From: Bacillus sp. NEB1478
GTDB lineage: Bacteria; Bacillota; Bacilli; Bacillales; Fictibacillaceae
Direction of reading: 5' to 3'
Assembly: GCF_031582965.1 (NCBI RefSeq)
Contig: NZ_CP134049.1
Coordinates: 434,001 to 498,000 of the forward strand
DNA length: 64,000 bases
Each line of letters begins with the position of its first letter. Position 1 is the stretch's first letter. Of the stretch, positions 37,723 through 46,354 are shown in pieces. The notes beneath the pieces were generated by a model. The model searched no databases and was not told where the DNA came from. It saw only the letters and a program-made list of their open reading frames with translations. Position numbers and translations under genes: made by a program.

Positions 37723-39873
37723 ATGAAACGACTCATCGTTCTGTTCATGTTTGTAGGTGTATTTTCTTTTCAATTCAAGTTTCCTGAAACGGCGCTTGGA
37801 GCAGCAACGAATACAAAGTTAGAAATGAAATTAAAAGCTCCAGAACGCGTTATCGTAAAATTTAAGGAACCTGCGAAAAAGCTTAGCCTTAACAGGCATG
37901 AATCCTTAGAAAATCAAGTGAACCAGAACAAAGAAATCGTAACTCTAGAAGTTCCAAAAGAAAAGGATATTCATACGTACGTTAAAGAGTTAAAAAAGAG
38001 AGAAAATGTCGAATATGCAGAGCCTGATTATTTAATCAAAAAAGAATATACGCCAAATGATAAATATTTCAGTGATGAATGGCATCATAAAACGATTGAA
38101 ACGGAAAGAGCGTGGGATAAAACAAAAGGTTCTCCAAATGTAATTGTTGCTGTTATTGATGGGGGAATTGATTTATATCAGCAAGACTTAGTAAACCGGA
38201 TCGTATTTCCTTATAACATTGTTACCGGGTCAACCAAATACTTAACTCCAGACGACCATGGAACACACGTGGCTGGTATTATTGGAGCTTCTATTAATAA
38301 TGGAGTTGGAGTTGCCGGTGTAGCACCTTATACGAAAATCATGCCAATCGATGCTTTTGATGGCGAATATGCTTACACATCAGATGTAATCGATGCCATT
38401 TATTATGCGGTTGAACATGGAGCAGACATTATTAATATGAGTTTAGGAGGCTATTATTATAGCGATCTTTTTAATGATGCCGTTCAATACGCGTATCAAC
38501 ATGGAGTTGTAGTCATAGCAGCTGCTGGTAACGAAAGGAAAAATAACCTTCATTATCCTTCTTCTTATCCAAATGTCATTTCAGTAGGATGGACAGATGA
38601 TGATGATACACTATCATATTGGTCAAATTATGGAGACACAGACATAACAGCTCCAGGTACGAGTATATATTCAACTTTACCGGATAGCTATTATGGTGAA
38701 TTGAGCGGAACGTCTATGGCTTCACCAGTTGTTGCTGGTGTGGCAGCTCTAATCTTGGCAGACAATCCTAATCTGACGAACGAACAAGTAGCTCAGCGAT
38801 TATACAATTCAGCGGATGATTTGGGTACGACTGGGAAAGACCCTTTGTTTGGAAATGGCCGCGTCAATGCTCGAAAAGCACTTGGTTTGAAGTTTGCAGC
38901 TCCTCAAGTAGACAAGGTTTACAATTATTCAAGTTTTTTAGGAGGACCAACAACTGAAGAGGACGGCACAGTCTTTAGTGTTTCAGATGGCAATACAATA
39001 ATAGGCAAGGGCTATGCGGATAATGGTTACTTTACAGTGAACATTCCAAAACAAAATGCATGGAAAAAATTATACGTAACATTTAGACGAATTGGTGAAA
39101 CAAGCGAAAAAGCGGTAGTAACCGTTTTGGATGGTATAGCACCAAGCGTGCCGACCGTTAATGAAATAACAGATAAATTAACGAAAGTTACTGGAAAAAC
39201 AGAAAAAAATGCTATGGTTTATGTAAAAATCAGCAGTAAAATATATTCAACAAAATACACGAGCGAGGGAACTTTTTCAGTCACGATTCCGCTCCAAAAA
39301 GCAGGAACAAAAGTAGAAGTGTGGGCGACGGATAAAGCCGGTAATAAAAGTTCAGTGAAAACCTTAACCGTCAAAGATAAAACACCGCCTAAATCACCTG
39401 TTGTAAAAGAAGTATCGAATAAATCGACGGCTGTTACTGGTACCGTAGAAGCACAGACAACAGTTACCATCAAAATCGGCAGCAAAAGTTACATTACAAA
39501 AGAAACGTCAAAAGGCAGTTTTTATGTTAAGATTCCCGTTCAAAAAGCGGGTGCTACGATATATGTAACAGCATCAGATACTGCAAAAAATGTAAGTTCA
39601 TCTGCAAAAGTAGTGGTGAAAGACAAAATCCCTCCTGCAGCTCCGACTGTTAATAGAGTAACGACAAAAACAACACAAGTAACCGGAATAGCAGAGGCAA
39701 ACTCGATTATTACGATTAAAGTTGGAAGCACAACAATAGGAACGGGAACTGCAGATTCAAAGGGTAATTTTAAAGTAACGATCAAGGCTCAGAAGAAGGG
39801 CACTTATCTTACCGTAACAGCAAAAGACAAAGCCGGGAATGTGAGTAAGGGGACATCGGTGAAGGTGGTTTAA
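37723..39873 (+). CDS. Secreted subtilisin-like serine protease with Ig-like repeats
   Basis: This 716-residue S8 peptidase has a signal peptide (about 1-27) and an inhibitor-I9-like propeptide (about 40-105, VIVKFKEP...VEYAEPDYLI). The catalytic domain carries Asp146 (AVIDGGID), His179 (HGTHVAG) and Ser331 (GTSMASP), with the oxyanion region AAAGNE. A linker beta domain (about 395-470) precedes three Ig-like repeats of about 80 residues, each starting near PPxxPTVN and ending DKAGN-like. The repeats match those of the proteins at 1766-3097 and 23656-28179. It should be an active extracellular protease held at the surface or in the matrix. A terminator follows. Confidence 0.94.
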   Translation: MKRLIVLFMFVGVFSFQFKFPETALGAATNTKLEMKLKAPERVIVKFKEPAKKLSLNRHESLENQVNQNKEIVTLEVPKEKDIHTYVKELKKRENVEYAEPDYLIKKEYTPNDKYFSDEWHHKTIETERAWDKTKGSPNVIVAVIDGGIDLYQQDLVNRIVFPYNIVTGSTKYLTPDDHGTHVAGIIGASINNGVGVAGVAPYTKIMPIDAFDGEYAYTSDVIDAIYYAVEHGADIINMSLGGYYYSDLFNDAVQYAYQHGVVVIAAAGNERKNNLHYPSSYPNVISVGWTDDDDTLSYWSNYGDTDITAPGTSIYSTLPDSYYGELSGTSMASPVVAGVAALILADNPNLTNEQVAQRLYNSADDLGTTGKDPLFGNGRVNARKALGLKFAAPQVDKVYNYSSFLGGPTTEEDGTVFSVSDGNTIIGKGYADNGYFTVNIPKQNAWKKLYVTFRRIGETSEKAVVTVLDGIAPSVPTVNEITDKLTKVTGKTEKNAMVYVKISSKIYSTKYTSEGTFSVTIPLQKAGTKVEVWATDKAGNKSSVKTLTVKDKTPPKSPVVKEVSNKSTAVTGTVEAQTTVTIKIGSKSYITKETSKGSFYVKIPVQKAGATIYVTASDTAKNVSSSAKVVVKDKIPPAAPTVNRVTTKTTQVTGIAEANSIITIKVGSTTIGTGTADSKGNFKVTIKAQKKGTYLTVTAKDKAGNVSKGTSVKVV

Positions 39874-39879
39874 TGTTAA

Positions 39880-39920
39880 AGAAAAACATGTTGGGGAAAC
39901 TCAGCGTGTTTTTCTTATTT
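39880..39920 (+). terminator. Intrinsic terminator of the protease gene
   Basis: AGAAAAACATG pairs with CGTGTTTTTCT, and the right arm supplies a T-rich tract. Confidence 0.65.
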
Positions 39921-40221
39921 TAGTGCATTGTATATGTGATGAAAAAAAAGTCCCTCATCTTTTCGTTCCGCTATGAAAGATCCTGTTTTACAGATGACCG
40001 TAAACTCGCATAAAAAATCATCCCCTCAAATCGTTAACACCTTATTACAATGAATTTGAAACTTTTTAAACAAATGAATTAATTAAACAAAAATTTGTAT
40101 TATATGTAATTTTTTATATCATTTAATAAATATTTTGTACTATAATTATGCGTGGATATAAAAACAATAGTAAAAAGGTAGTTGTTTTTATGCTGGTACT
40201 TTATTATTAGGGGGATGCAAC
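39921..40221 (+). promoter_or_regulatory. Intergenic region with a -10 box before the TcaA-like gene
   Basis: A consensus TATAAT lies at 40141-40146, about 75 nt before the gene start; no good -35 is seen 17 nt upstream. GATGA/TCATC arms around 39937-39958 form a weak hairpin. Nothing else is recognisable. Confidence 0.4.
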
Positions 40222-42081
40222 ATGGATTTTTGCACAAATTGTGGTAGTCCACTACAAAAAGATACTCAGTTCTGTAATGAATGTGGAACAGAAATAACTT
40301 CAACTGAGTCTAACAAAATGATTCAACAAACAACAAAAAACGAGTACAAGAAAGCTCCATTGGCTAAGAAGAAGAAAAGACTTTTAATTGCAGCAGGTAT
40401 AGGTGCAGCCGTACTTTTAGGAGCTTACAAAACTGGCGATGTCCTTACTGATAAAGACCGTTTGATTGATAACTTTGAAACAGCATTAAATGAAAAAGAT
40501 TCAGAAGAAATTGCTGATTTACTTACATCTAATGACAAGAAGTTAAAAATTGATGACATAAGTGTAAAAGGTTTTGTGAAATACATAGATGAAAATCCTG
40601 AAGAAGTAGAGAATATTATTTCCTTATTACGAAAACAATCGGAGTATGAAGAACAAAAAGTTGCCAAAACCAATGATTTTTTTGATGAATTTGCAGAAGA
40701 TTACTTAAATGATAATGTAGTAACGTTAGAAAAGAATGGTAAATTTTTGTTTTATGATAACTATGAGCTTAATATTAATTCTGTTTACCTAACAGTAGGT
40801 ACAAACTATAAAAATACTACATTATATTTAAATGATAAAAAGGTAGGAAAATCTAATAAACCCGATTATGAGAAAAAAATTGGTCCTTTTCTTCCAGGTA
40901 TATATACACTGGAAGCTAAATTAAAGACTGATTTTGTTGATCTGGTGTCAAAAGATAAAGTTTCATTAATTAATCAAGGTAAGGAAGCTTACAAATCTAT
41001 AAACCTTGATGGTGAAGATATTTATTTAGAATCAAATATTGATTCAGAATCAGGTGTTAAAGGGAAATTGTTTATTAATGGAAAAGATGTCGGAGTAAAT
41101 CCGTTTAAGAACCCTACTTTTGGACCGGTACTTACAGATGGTTCTATGACACTGGCTGTTGAAGCAAAGTTTCCTTGGGGAACTATCAAAACAGATAAAA
41201 TGAAAATTGAAGATAACAATATCATGGTTGATTTAACAAATAATAAAGAATTTAAAAAGATGTTAATGGACACAATCGTTAAACATGATAAAGAATGGAT
41301 TGTCGCTTATACTTCTGGAGATGCAAAAAAAATCTCTAATACTACAAACGAATATGAAGAAAAGATCTCCAATGAAATCCAAGAAGCTAAAGATAATGAT
41401 ATTTATTTTAAAGGTAAATATCTTGCTACTACCTTTGACCTGGATTCATTTAATGTGTTTCACGATGGTGATTCTTGGAAGGTTAATGTAGATACTAAGC
41501 AAGATTATTATTCCGATTTTTATTATGAAGATGATACACCTGAATTAGAAGATGATGAAGAGTATTGGACATATGAACTTACATACAATCAAAATAGTAA
41601 GAATTGGCTTATAAATAGCACTAGTCAATCGTACGGTTTTGATTCAGAAAATGTAAAGACAGTGAAAGAAAAAGAGCCTAAAGAATATGTAAGTGCTTGG
41701 GCATCTGCAAGTGCCTCTACCGAAGAATCCACTTCTATTTCTGATGACAATGTTGATGCTCTTATGTCTAATTATATTAATGGCTTTGTTGAAGCTGTCA
41801 ATTATGGTGATTATAGCTATGTTTCCTCTTATATTAAACCTGGAAGTTCATTAGATAAAGCTCAGCAATCTGTTGTTAAAAGCTTGAGTGAAAAGGGGAT
41901 CTCTGAAGAAGTTGTAACTTATAATGTAGATGATTGGTCACAAGATGGAGATATTCTTATCATCAAAACTACTGAGGAAATTTCCATAAGTGAAGGTGGC
42001 TCTACAAAAACTAAGAAATATAACTGGACTTATACTGCTGACTTAGATAACGGAGAGTTAATGTTAACGAATATAAAATAA
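40222..42081 (+). CDS. Zinc-ribbon membrane protein, YvbJ/TcaA-like
   Basis: This 619-residue protein opens with a zinc ribbon (CTNCG...CNECG, residues 4-21), has one membrane helix (about 53-70) and a long extracytoplasmic part. This is the layout of Staphylococcus TcaA and B. subtilis YvbJ. TcaA repeat-like modules run through the middle (GKFLFYDNYELNINSVYL, LFINGKDVGVNP). A C-terminal NTF2-like domain is probable (NYINGFVEAVNYGDYSYV). TcaA affects glycopeptide sensitivity and wall polymer display; the exact role is open. GGGGGAT precedes the ATG. It converges on another zinc-ribbon membrane gene. Confidence 0.85.
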   Translation: MDFCTNCGSPLQKDTQFCNECGTEITSTESNKMIQQTTKNEYKKAPLAKKKKRLLIAAGIGAAVLLGAYKTGDVLTDKDRLIDNFETALNEKDSEEIADLLTSNDKKLKIDDISVKGFVKYIDENPEEVENIISLLRKQSEYEEQKVAKTNDFFDEFAEDYLNDNVVTLEKNGKFLFYDNYELNINSVYLTVGTNYKNTTLYLNDKKVGKSNKPDYEKKIGPFLPGIYTLEAKLKTDFVDLVSKDKVSLINQGKEAYKSINLDGEDIYLESNIDSESGVKGKLFINGKDVGVNPFKNPTFGPVLTDGSMTLAVEAKFPWGTIKTDKMKIEDNNIMVDLTNNKEFKKMLMDTIVKHDKEWIVAYTSGDAKKISNTTNEYEEKISNEIQEAKDNDIYFKGKYLATTFDLDSFNVFHDGDSWKVNVDTKQDYYSDFYYEDDTPELEDDEEYWTYELTYNQNSKNWLINSTSQSYGFDSENVKTVKEKEPKEYVSAWASASASTEESTSISDDNVDALMSNYINGFVEAVNYGDYSYVSSYIKPGSSLDKAQQSVVKSLSEKGISEEVVTYNVDDWSQDGDILIIKTTEEISISEGGSTKTKKYNWTYTADLDNGELMLTNIK

Positions 42082-42086
42082 GAAGA

Positions 42087-42121
42087 AAAAGCTCAGCGGA
42101 CTATTTTTCCGCTGAGCTTTT
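42087..42121. terminator. Bidirectional terminator
   Basis: AAAAGCTCAGCGG and CCGCTGAGCTTTT form a perfect 13-bp stem between two convergent zinc-ribbon genes. Confidence 0.88.
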
Positions 42122-42123
42122 CT

Positions 42124-42888
42124 TTAAAAAAAGAAGCTGCCAAACCATTGCTCTAAAGCATTCTTTATGGCTTCTAATAAAATATTTGCCATAATACCAA
42201 GAGTAATAAAGGTAGCCACATATGTAAGAATGGTTCCGTAAACGACATCCAATCCACTACTAGTGTCTTTTTTGAAACTTGATATTGTTAAAGCAGGAAC
42301 TGTAAAAATAGATCCGATAAAACCAATAAATAAGATAAGTACAAAAAATTTAATCTCTAAAACTGCAAATAATAAAGCTAGACCAAACATACCAACAAAT
42401 GGTACTAATAGACTTCCAAACCTAGCGATAACAGCTTGATAGCTAACTTGAACTTTTCCTAATTTTATAGCGGCAAATGAATAACTTGCAACTAACATGA
42501 TAAAAACAGCATAACCAAATGAGGGCTTAACGACAAAAGTAAAAAATGGTGAATCGTGAAAAATTCCGATTGTATCTTTTAAACCTAGATACACCATCAA
42601 TGGAATAAATAATGCATACAATGCCACGGTGATTAGTCCATTTATAAAATGTTCGGTGCCAATTGATTTAGACTGAGAATATGGGCTTTTTAAAATGTTC
42701 ATAAAATACCCGAAATACATTTTTGTTACTTTTTTTGCATTCTCCACATGAACATTTGGCTGTTGTGCAGAATGTGTGGGAACAGAAGTCGCAGCTACTT
42801 CATTTGTTACATCTGCTAACAAACTATTTCCGCATTTTCCACAAAACTTTCCCCCTGTATTTTCATGTTGACACTTACTACAAACCAT
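42124..42888 (-). CDS. Zinc-ribbon integral membrane protein of unknown function
   Basis: This 254-residue protein has an N-terminal zinc ribbon (CSKCQHENTGGKFCGKCG), a polar linker (about 25-60) and five or six membrane helices from about residue 85 to the end. It lies convergent to the TcaA/YvbJ-like gene, which has a similar cytosolic zinc ribbon, so they may work together. In Bacillus such proteins are annotated only as zinc ribbon domain-containing. The start follows GAGGGGGAT. Confidence 0.75.
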   Translation of the reverse strand: MVCSKCQHENTGGKFCGKCGNSLLADVTNEVAATSVPTHSAQQPNVHVENAKKVTKMYFGYFMNILKSPYSQSKSIGTEHFINGLITVALYALFIPLMVYLGLKDTIGIFHDSPFFTFVVKPSFGYAVFIMLVASYSFAAIKLGKVQVSYQAVIARFGSLLVPFVGMFGLALLFAVLEIKFFVLILFIGFIGSIFTVPALTISSFKKDTSSGLDVVYGTILTYVATFITLGIMANILLEAIKNALEQWFGSFFF

Positions 42889-43325
42889 TGAAAATCCCCC
42901 TCAACATAGAATAAAAATAGTATAAAATTACTACTGCCCATAAATTATACAGCAAAAATATACAGTTTGTAGTATTTTTTATAATAAATGTATTATCTAA
43001 CCCTGAAGACTACAAATTACTTGCATCATCCTATATGTGACATTTGTTACTCATAAAGGGAGTAATAAGAGAGACACTAGGCTTCAAAAAAGAGGGCGCG
43101 GTACTAAGATAAATATAAAATAATTTTGATTTATAATATTATGTAAATTTTAGTAATAATGGTATATAATATGAAAAACAATGAGTATTTTTTCCTATAA
43201 ATACAAGGAGTTTATTTACATAAGGTAAATGTTTTTTAACGGATACCCCATGGTAAGAAAATAGTAGAAGATTAAATAAGGTTAATTAAATAAACCAGAC
43301 TAAATCGCTCAGGAGGCAGAAAAAA
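42889..43325 (+). promoter_or_regulatory. 437-nt leader region of the small peptide gene
   Basis: TATAAT boxes occur at 43133-43138 and 43165-43170 without convincing -35 partners. ATTTAC-ATAAG-GTAAAT (around 43212-43229) is an inverted repeat followed by GTTTTTT and could be an attenuator or operator. CAGGAGG at 43310-43316 is the ribosome site of the peptide gene. No other coding frame is convincing. Confidence 0.4.
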
Positions 43326-43535
43326 TTGAAAAAATTACTTGCGGGGATTGCTTTATCCTTAACTGTAGTAGGAACAGGAACATACGGATTTTTATTGATA
43401 AAAGAAGGACCAAGTTTTAATTTGTCTGAAGCTAATGATCCGACACCTATAATCAAACCAATCCCGTCTGATATACAAGATTTCAAAGTCGCAGAAGCTA
43501 TTGACCCAACACCTATTATCAAGCAAAATTTTTAG
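43326..43535 (+). CDS. Small secreted pre-peptide with duplicated DPTPIIK motif, candidate signalling peptide
   Basis: The TTG start lies 8 nt after CAGGAGG. The 69-residue product has a signal-peptide-like N-terminus (KKLLAGIALSLTVVGTGTYG) followed by a short exported part. It holds two copies of the same heptapeptide: DPTPIIK at residues 38-44 (SEAN before it) and 60-66 (AEAI before it), the second close to the C-terminus. The copies use different synonymous codons at four of seven positions, so the peptide sequence rather than the DNA appears conserved. This is the layout of RNPP pro-peptides. An HTH-TPR regulator gene lies convergently 384 nt downstream. The function is inferred; I do not recognise the family. 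Confidence 0.65.
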   Translation: MKKLLAGIALSLTVVGTGTYGFLLIKEGPSFNLSEANDPTPIIKPIPSDIQDFKVAEAIDPTPIIKQNF

Positions 43536-43668
43536 GTAAAAGCTTAAACGCATTTCAAAAAAATGGATGGATTTATTTAATAAAATATCATTTTGACTTA
43601 TTCGATTCAAAAGCTCAGATTCTAGCATTTTATCAAGGTAAGATCTCAAAAAAGCTGTTTTCGCATAC

Positions 43669-43867
43669 TTTGTTGCTTTTGAAAGTGGTTGATTTCCGTT
43701 TCAGGATGTTGCTTTCCGCGGGGCGTGCGGTGAGCCCCTTCGTCGCTTTGCGCCATTGGATGGTCTCACCTGTCCCACTGATCACGCAGGAGTCTCGCAC
43801 CTTGCCCTTGCACTCCAATCAACTTGTCAATGAAGTCTCTTTACGAAAATTGCTAAAAAGCAACAAT
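43669..43867. repeat. Palindromic intergenic repeat with terminal inverted repeats (MITE-like)
   Basis: TTTGTTGCTTTT (43669-43680) and AAAAGCAACAAT (43856-43867) are near-exact inverted ends. Inner arms GTTGATT (43688-43694) and AATCAAC (43817-43823) also pair. The core is much richer in G+C than its surroundings (TTTCCGCGGGGCG, GGTCTCACCTGTCCC). I recall this type of sequence as a common dispersed repeat in Bacillaceae genomes. Open frames across it are not real genes. Confidence 0.7.
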
Positions 43868-43885
43868 CCTTTAGAAAAGAACCAA

Positions 43886-43921
43886 ATAAAAAGAAGCCGA
43901 AAAAGTTCCAGCTTCTTTTTA
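43886..43921 (-). terminator. Terminator of the HTH-TPR regulator gene
   Basis: AAAAAGAAGC pairs with GCTTCTTTTT. On the minus strand a T-rich tract follows, and the stem begins at the stop of the regulator. It may work in both directions. Confidence 0.75.
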
Positions 43922-45136
43922 TTTTTGTTTGTCTGATATTGCAGTCACACTTCCACTTAATAAGCGAAGGCTTTCTCCAGCTTCATTAGTAGCTTTTAAT
44001 CTAATAAGCAAGTCATAGCTCATTCTTAAGAAGTAATATCCCTGATCCAATTGCCCTTCATATCGTAAAATTTGTCCCATTTCCCGATACAATTTCCCTC
44101 TTAGGATTCCGTCTTCTTCTATTTCTAGAAGTTTAATTGCTTCATCGCAATACTGCTTAGCTTTATGAAAATTTTCTTTTTCGATGCTGATTTTAGTAAG
44201 TTCTTCTAATATAAAAGCTTGCTTTAAAGACTGATTACTATTCTTATAGATTTGTAAACATTCCTTTAGAATATCAATCGCTTCTTCCTCATTTCCAAGC
44301 ATGTAATTCACAATCGCTTTATTATGAAGGGCATAAACCTTTTCCTGCTCATAATCTCCTAGTAATGCTATGGATTTTTCAGCACATATCAATGAGTTCT
44401 CGTATTCACATGTCTTCAAGTATGCTTTTCCGAGACCCATAAGAATCTGGCCATGGAATAACCGGTTGCCCGTAAGTGATACTTCTTTCTCAGCCTCAAT
44501 ATAGTATTCTATCGCTTCTTTAATATTTCCTAATCGAATGCTAGTAGTGCCCAGAAATGTTAAAGCCTGTATTTTTTCATCTTGTAGTTTTTTGAGTTGA
44601 TTACTATATTTTACTGCCTTCTCATATGACTTTTTTGCTAGAGAAAAATTTTCTGTCCTGAAAGCAGCTTTTCCTATAAGCATGTAATAGCGGACAATAG
44701 CGTGTCGATCTTTTAATGCTAGTATTTCAGGCAGCGCTTCTTCTCCATAATCTAATACTTCATCATAAAGACCTTGATTCAGCTTTGTTTCAATAATAAA
44801 AAAATATGTATCTACTGTTACAGGAAGGGATTGGGTGGTGGAGAAGATTCTATTTGCAATGTTAAGAGCTGAGTCTATATGGCCTTCCTTGGCCTTTTTA
44901 ATGGCTCTTTCTAGCATGGCTTCTGAGATTTCTGTGCTATCTTCATCTTCGTCACCCATGAAATAAGATAAAGGTTTATCAAGTCGATTTGCAATTATTC
45001 GTAATGTTTTTTCTGATGGTATTGCATGTCCTTTTTCGATTAAACTGATATAAGCTCTTGTCATGTCTTCGCCAGCAAGTTGGCGCTGGGAAATACCTAT
45101 TTGAGTGCGTGCTTCTTTAATCCTTTTACCAATCAT
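43919..45136 (-). CDS. HTH-TPR peptide-sensing-type transcriptional regulator (NprR/PlcR-like)
   Basis: This 405-residue protein has an XRE helix-turn-helix at about 4-60 (IGISQRQLAGEDMTRAYISL, PSEKTLRIIANRLDKPLSYF) and then about eight or nine tetratricopeptide repeats to the end. Examples are FSLAKKSYEKAVKYS, GNIKEAIEYYIEAEKE and ENFHKAKQYCDEAIKLL. Size and layout match NprR of the RNPP family (about 420 residues) more than PlcR (about 285). These proteins bind small imported peptides in the TPR groove and switch gene expression. The candidate peptide gene at 43326-43535 lies convergently, unlike classical pairs where the peptide follows on the same strand. AGGAG supports the start. Confidence 0.85.
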   Translation of the reverse strand: MIGKRIKEARTQIGISQRQLAGEDMTRAYISLIEKGHAIPSEKTLRIIANRLDKPLSYFMGDEDEDSTEISEAMLERAIKKAKEGHIDSALNIANRIFSTTQSLPVTVDTYFFIIETKLNQGLYDEVLDYGEEALPEILALKDRHAIVRYYMLIGKAAFRTENFSLAKKSYEKAVKYSNQLKKLQDEKIQALTFLGTTSIRLGNIKEAIEYYIEAEKEVSLTGNRLFHGQILMGLGKAYLKTCEYENSLICAEKSIALLGDYEQEKVYALHNKAIVNYMLGNEEEAIDILKECLQIYKNSNQSLKQAFILEELTKISIEKENFHKAKQYCDEAIKLLEIEEDGILRGKLYREMGQILRYEGQLDQGYYFLRMSYDLLIRLKATNEAGESLRLLSGSVTAISDKQK

Positions 45137-45280
45137 TGATCATAGCTCCTATCGTTTTTCATCGCACTAACTTTTTTCTTACCTATCTATTCAATATTAC
45201 CATATAACATTATTTAACTATGTAAATTTTACCAAAATATTTTAAAAAACTCTTATCTATTTAATCGGGAATAGATTCCA

Positions 45281-45320
45281 CAAAAAAATCAGATATCCCA
45301 TGATCCGAATATCTGATGTA
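45281..45320 (-). terminator. Terminator of the MFS/ATP-grasp/cysK operon
   Basis: On the minus strand ATCAGATAT pairs with ATATCTGAT and is followed by eight T. It lies about 110 nt beyond the cysK stop. The rest of 45137-45430 shows nothing further. Confidence 0.75.
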
Positions 45321-45430
45321 CATTTTAGTTTTTGTATAATTGAATAGTTTCTAATCAACTCCAAGACTATTAAACAAAACCAAAATCATAAATAAAGTTC
45401 TTGATTGTTTTATCAATTTGTTGTGAAACA

Positions 45431-46354
45431 TTATATTACGCTTAAATAGCGTTCTCCTGAGTCTGGGAAGATAACTACAATCCGTTTACCGCAGAATGTA
45501 GAACGTTTAGAGATTTCTCGGGCAGCCCACATAGCTGCACCAGATGATATTCCCACAAAAAGCCCTTCTTGCTTAGTAAGTTCTTTCATCGTCTGAAGTG
45601 CATTTTCAGATGAACATGGGATGACTTCATCGATCAGGCTACGATTGGTAGTTTTTGCGATAAACCCTCCAAGTAAGCCTTGGATTCTATGCAGACCTGG
45701 ATTCCCCCCTGAAAGTAACGCACATTCTTCAGGTTCGACAGCGATAACTTTAATATTCGAGTTATACTTTTTAAGCTGTTCAGCTGTGCCACTAAGCGTT
45801 CCGCCCGTCCCAACACCTGCAACGAGGACATCTATTTTACCTGCTGTATCACGTCATATTTCTTCTCCTGTTTTTAGATGGGCGATTGGATTATAGGGAT
45901 TTTCAAATTGAAGAGGCAACCAGGAATCAGGTGTTTTATCTCGGATGTTCTTTGCTTTTTCGATGGTGCCAAGAAAACCCTCCGCTCCAGGTGTCAGAAT
46001 GACAGAGGCGCCAAGGCTTTTCATCATTTTCATTCTTTCAACACTCATGCTATCAGGCATAACAATCGTCACGCGGTAATCTTTAATAAGTCCAACAAGA
46101 GCTAAGCTGATCCCTGTATTTCCTGAAGTGGGTTCTATAATCATCGTTTTACCTGGTGTAATAATTCCTGCTTGTTCAGCCGACTCAATCATGGTTAGAC
46201 CGATTCGATCTTTTACACTAGAAGTAGGGTTATACATTTCTAGTTTGGCTAAAATGTCAGCTCCATTACTCATATTGTTTAACTTTACTATTGGCGTATT
46301 TCCGATCAGTTCTAATACACTATTAAAAATTTTTTCCTTAGACATGGTTTGCAT
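45431..46354 (-). pseudogene. cysK: Cysteine synthase-like gene interrupted by one in-frame TGA
   Basis: The frame encodes 307 residues, the usual length for PLP-dependent O-acetylserine sulfhydrylase, with NSVLELIGNTPIVKL, the PLP lysine in TSSVKDRIG (Lys48), EPTSGNTGISLAL, AGVGTGGTLSG and GISSGAAMWAA. Codon 167 (45854-45856) is TGA in TGEEI-stop-RDTAGK. Many homologs have Trp (TGG) here (EIWxDTxGK), so a single G-to-A change explains it. The rest of the frame is intact. It overlaps the ATP-grasp gene; ATG 46354 follows AAGGAAG, with ATG 46345 an alternative. It may be a recent null allele, a sequencing error, or leaky read-through as Trp. In this setting it could make an unusual amino acid such as diaminopropionate rather than cysteine. 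Confidence 0.85.

Noticed and set aside
43670..43936. Open frames across the palindromic repeat
   Set aside because: They lie within a non-coding repeat on both strands and have no ribosome site or recognisable protein features.
43326..45136. Rap-Phr cassette
   Set aside because: The TPR protein has an N-terminal DNA-binding domain, which Rap phosphatases lack, and the genes are convergent rather than tandem.
45854..45856. Selenocysteine codon or reassigned UGA
   Set aside because: The residue in homologs is Trp, no SECIS-like hairpin was noticed next to it, and other genes in the window end with TGA.
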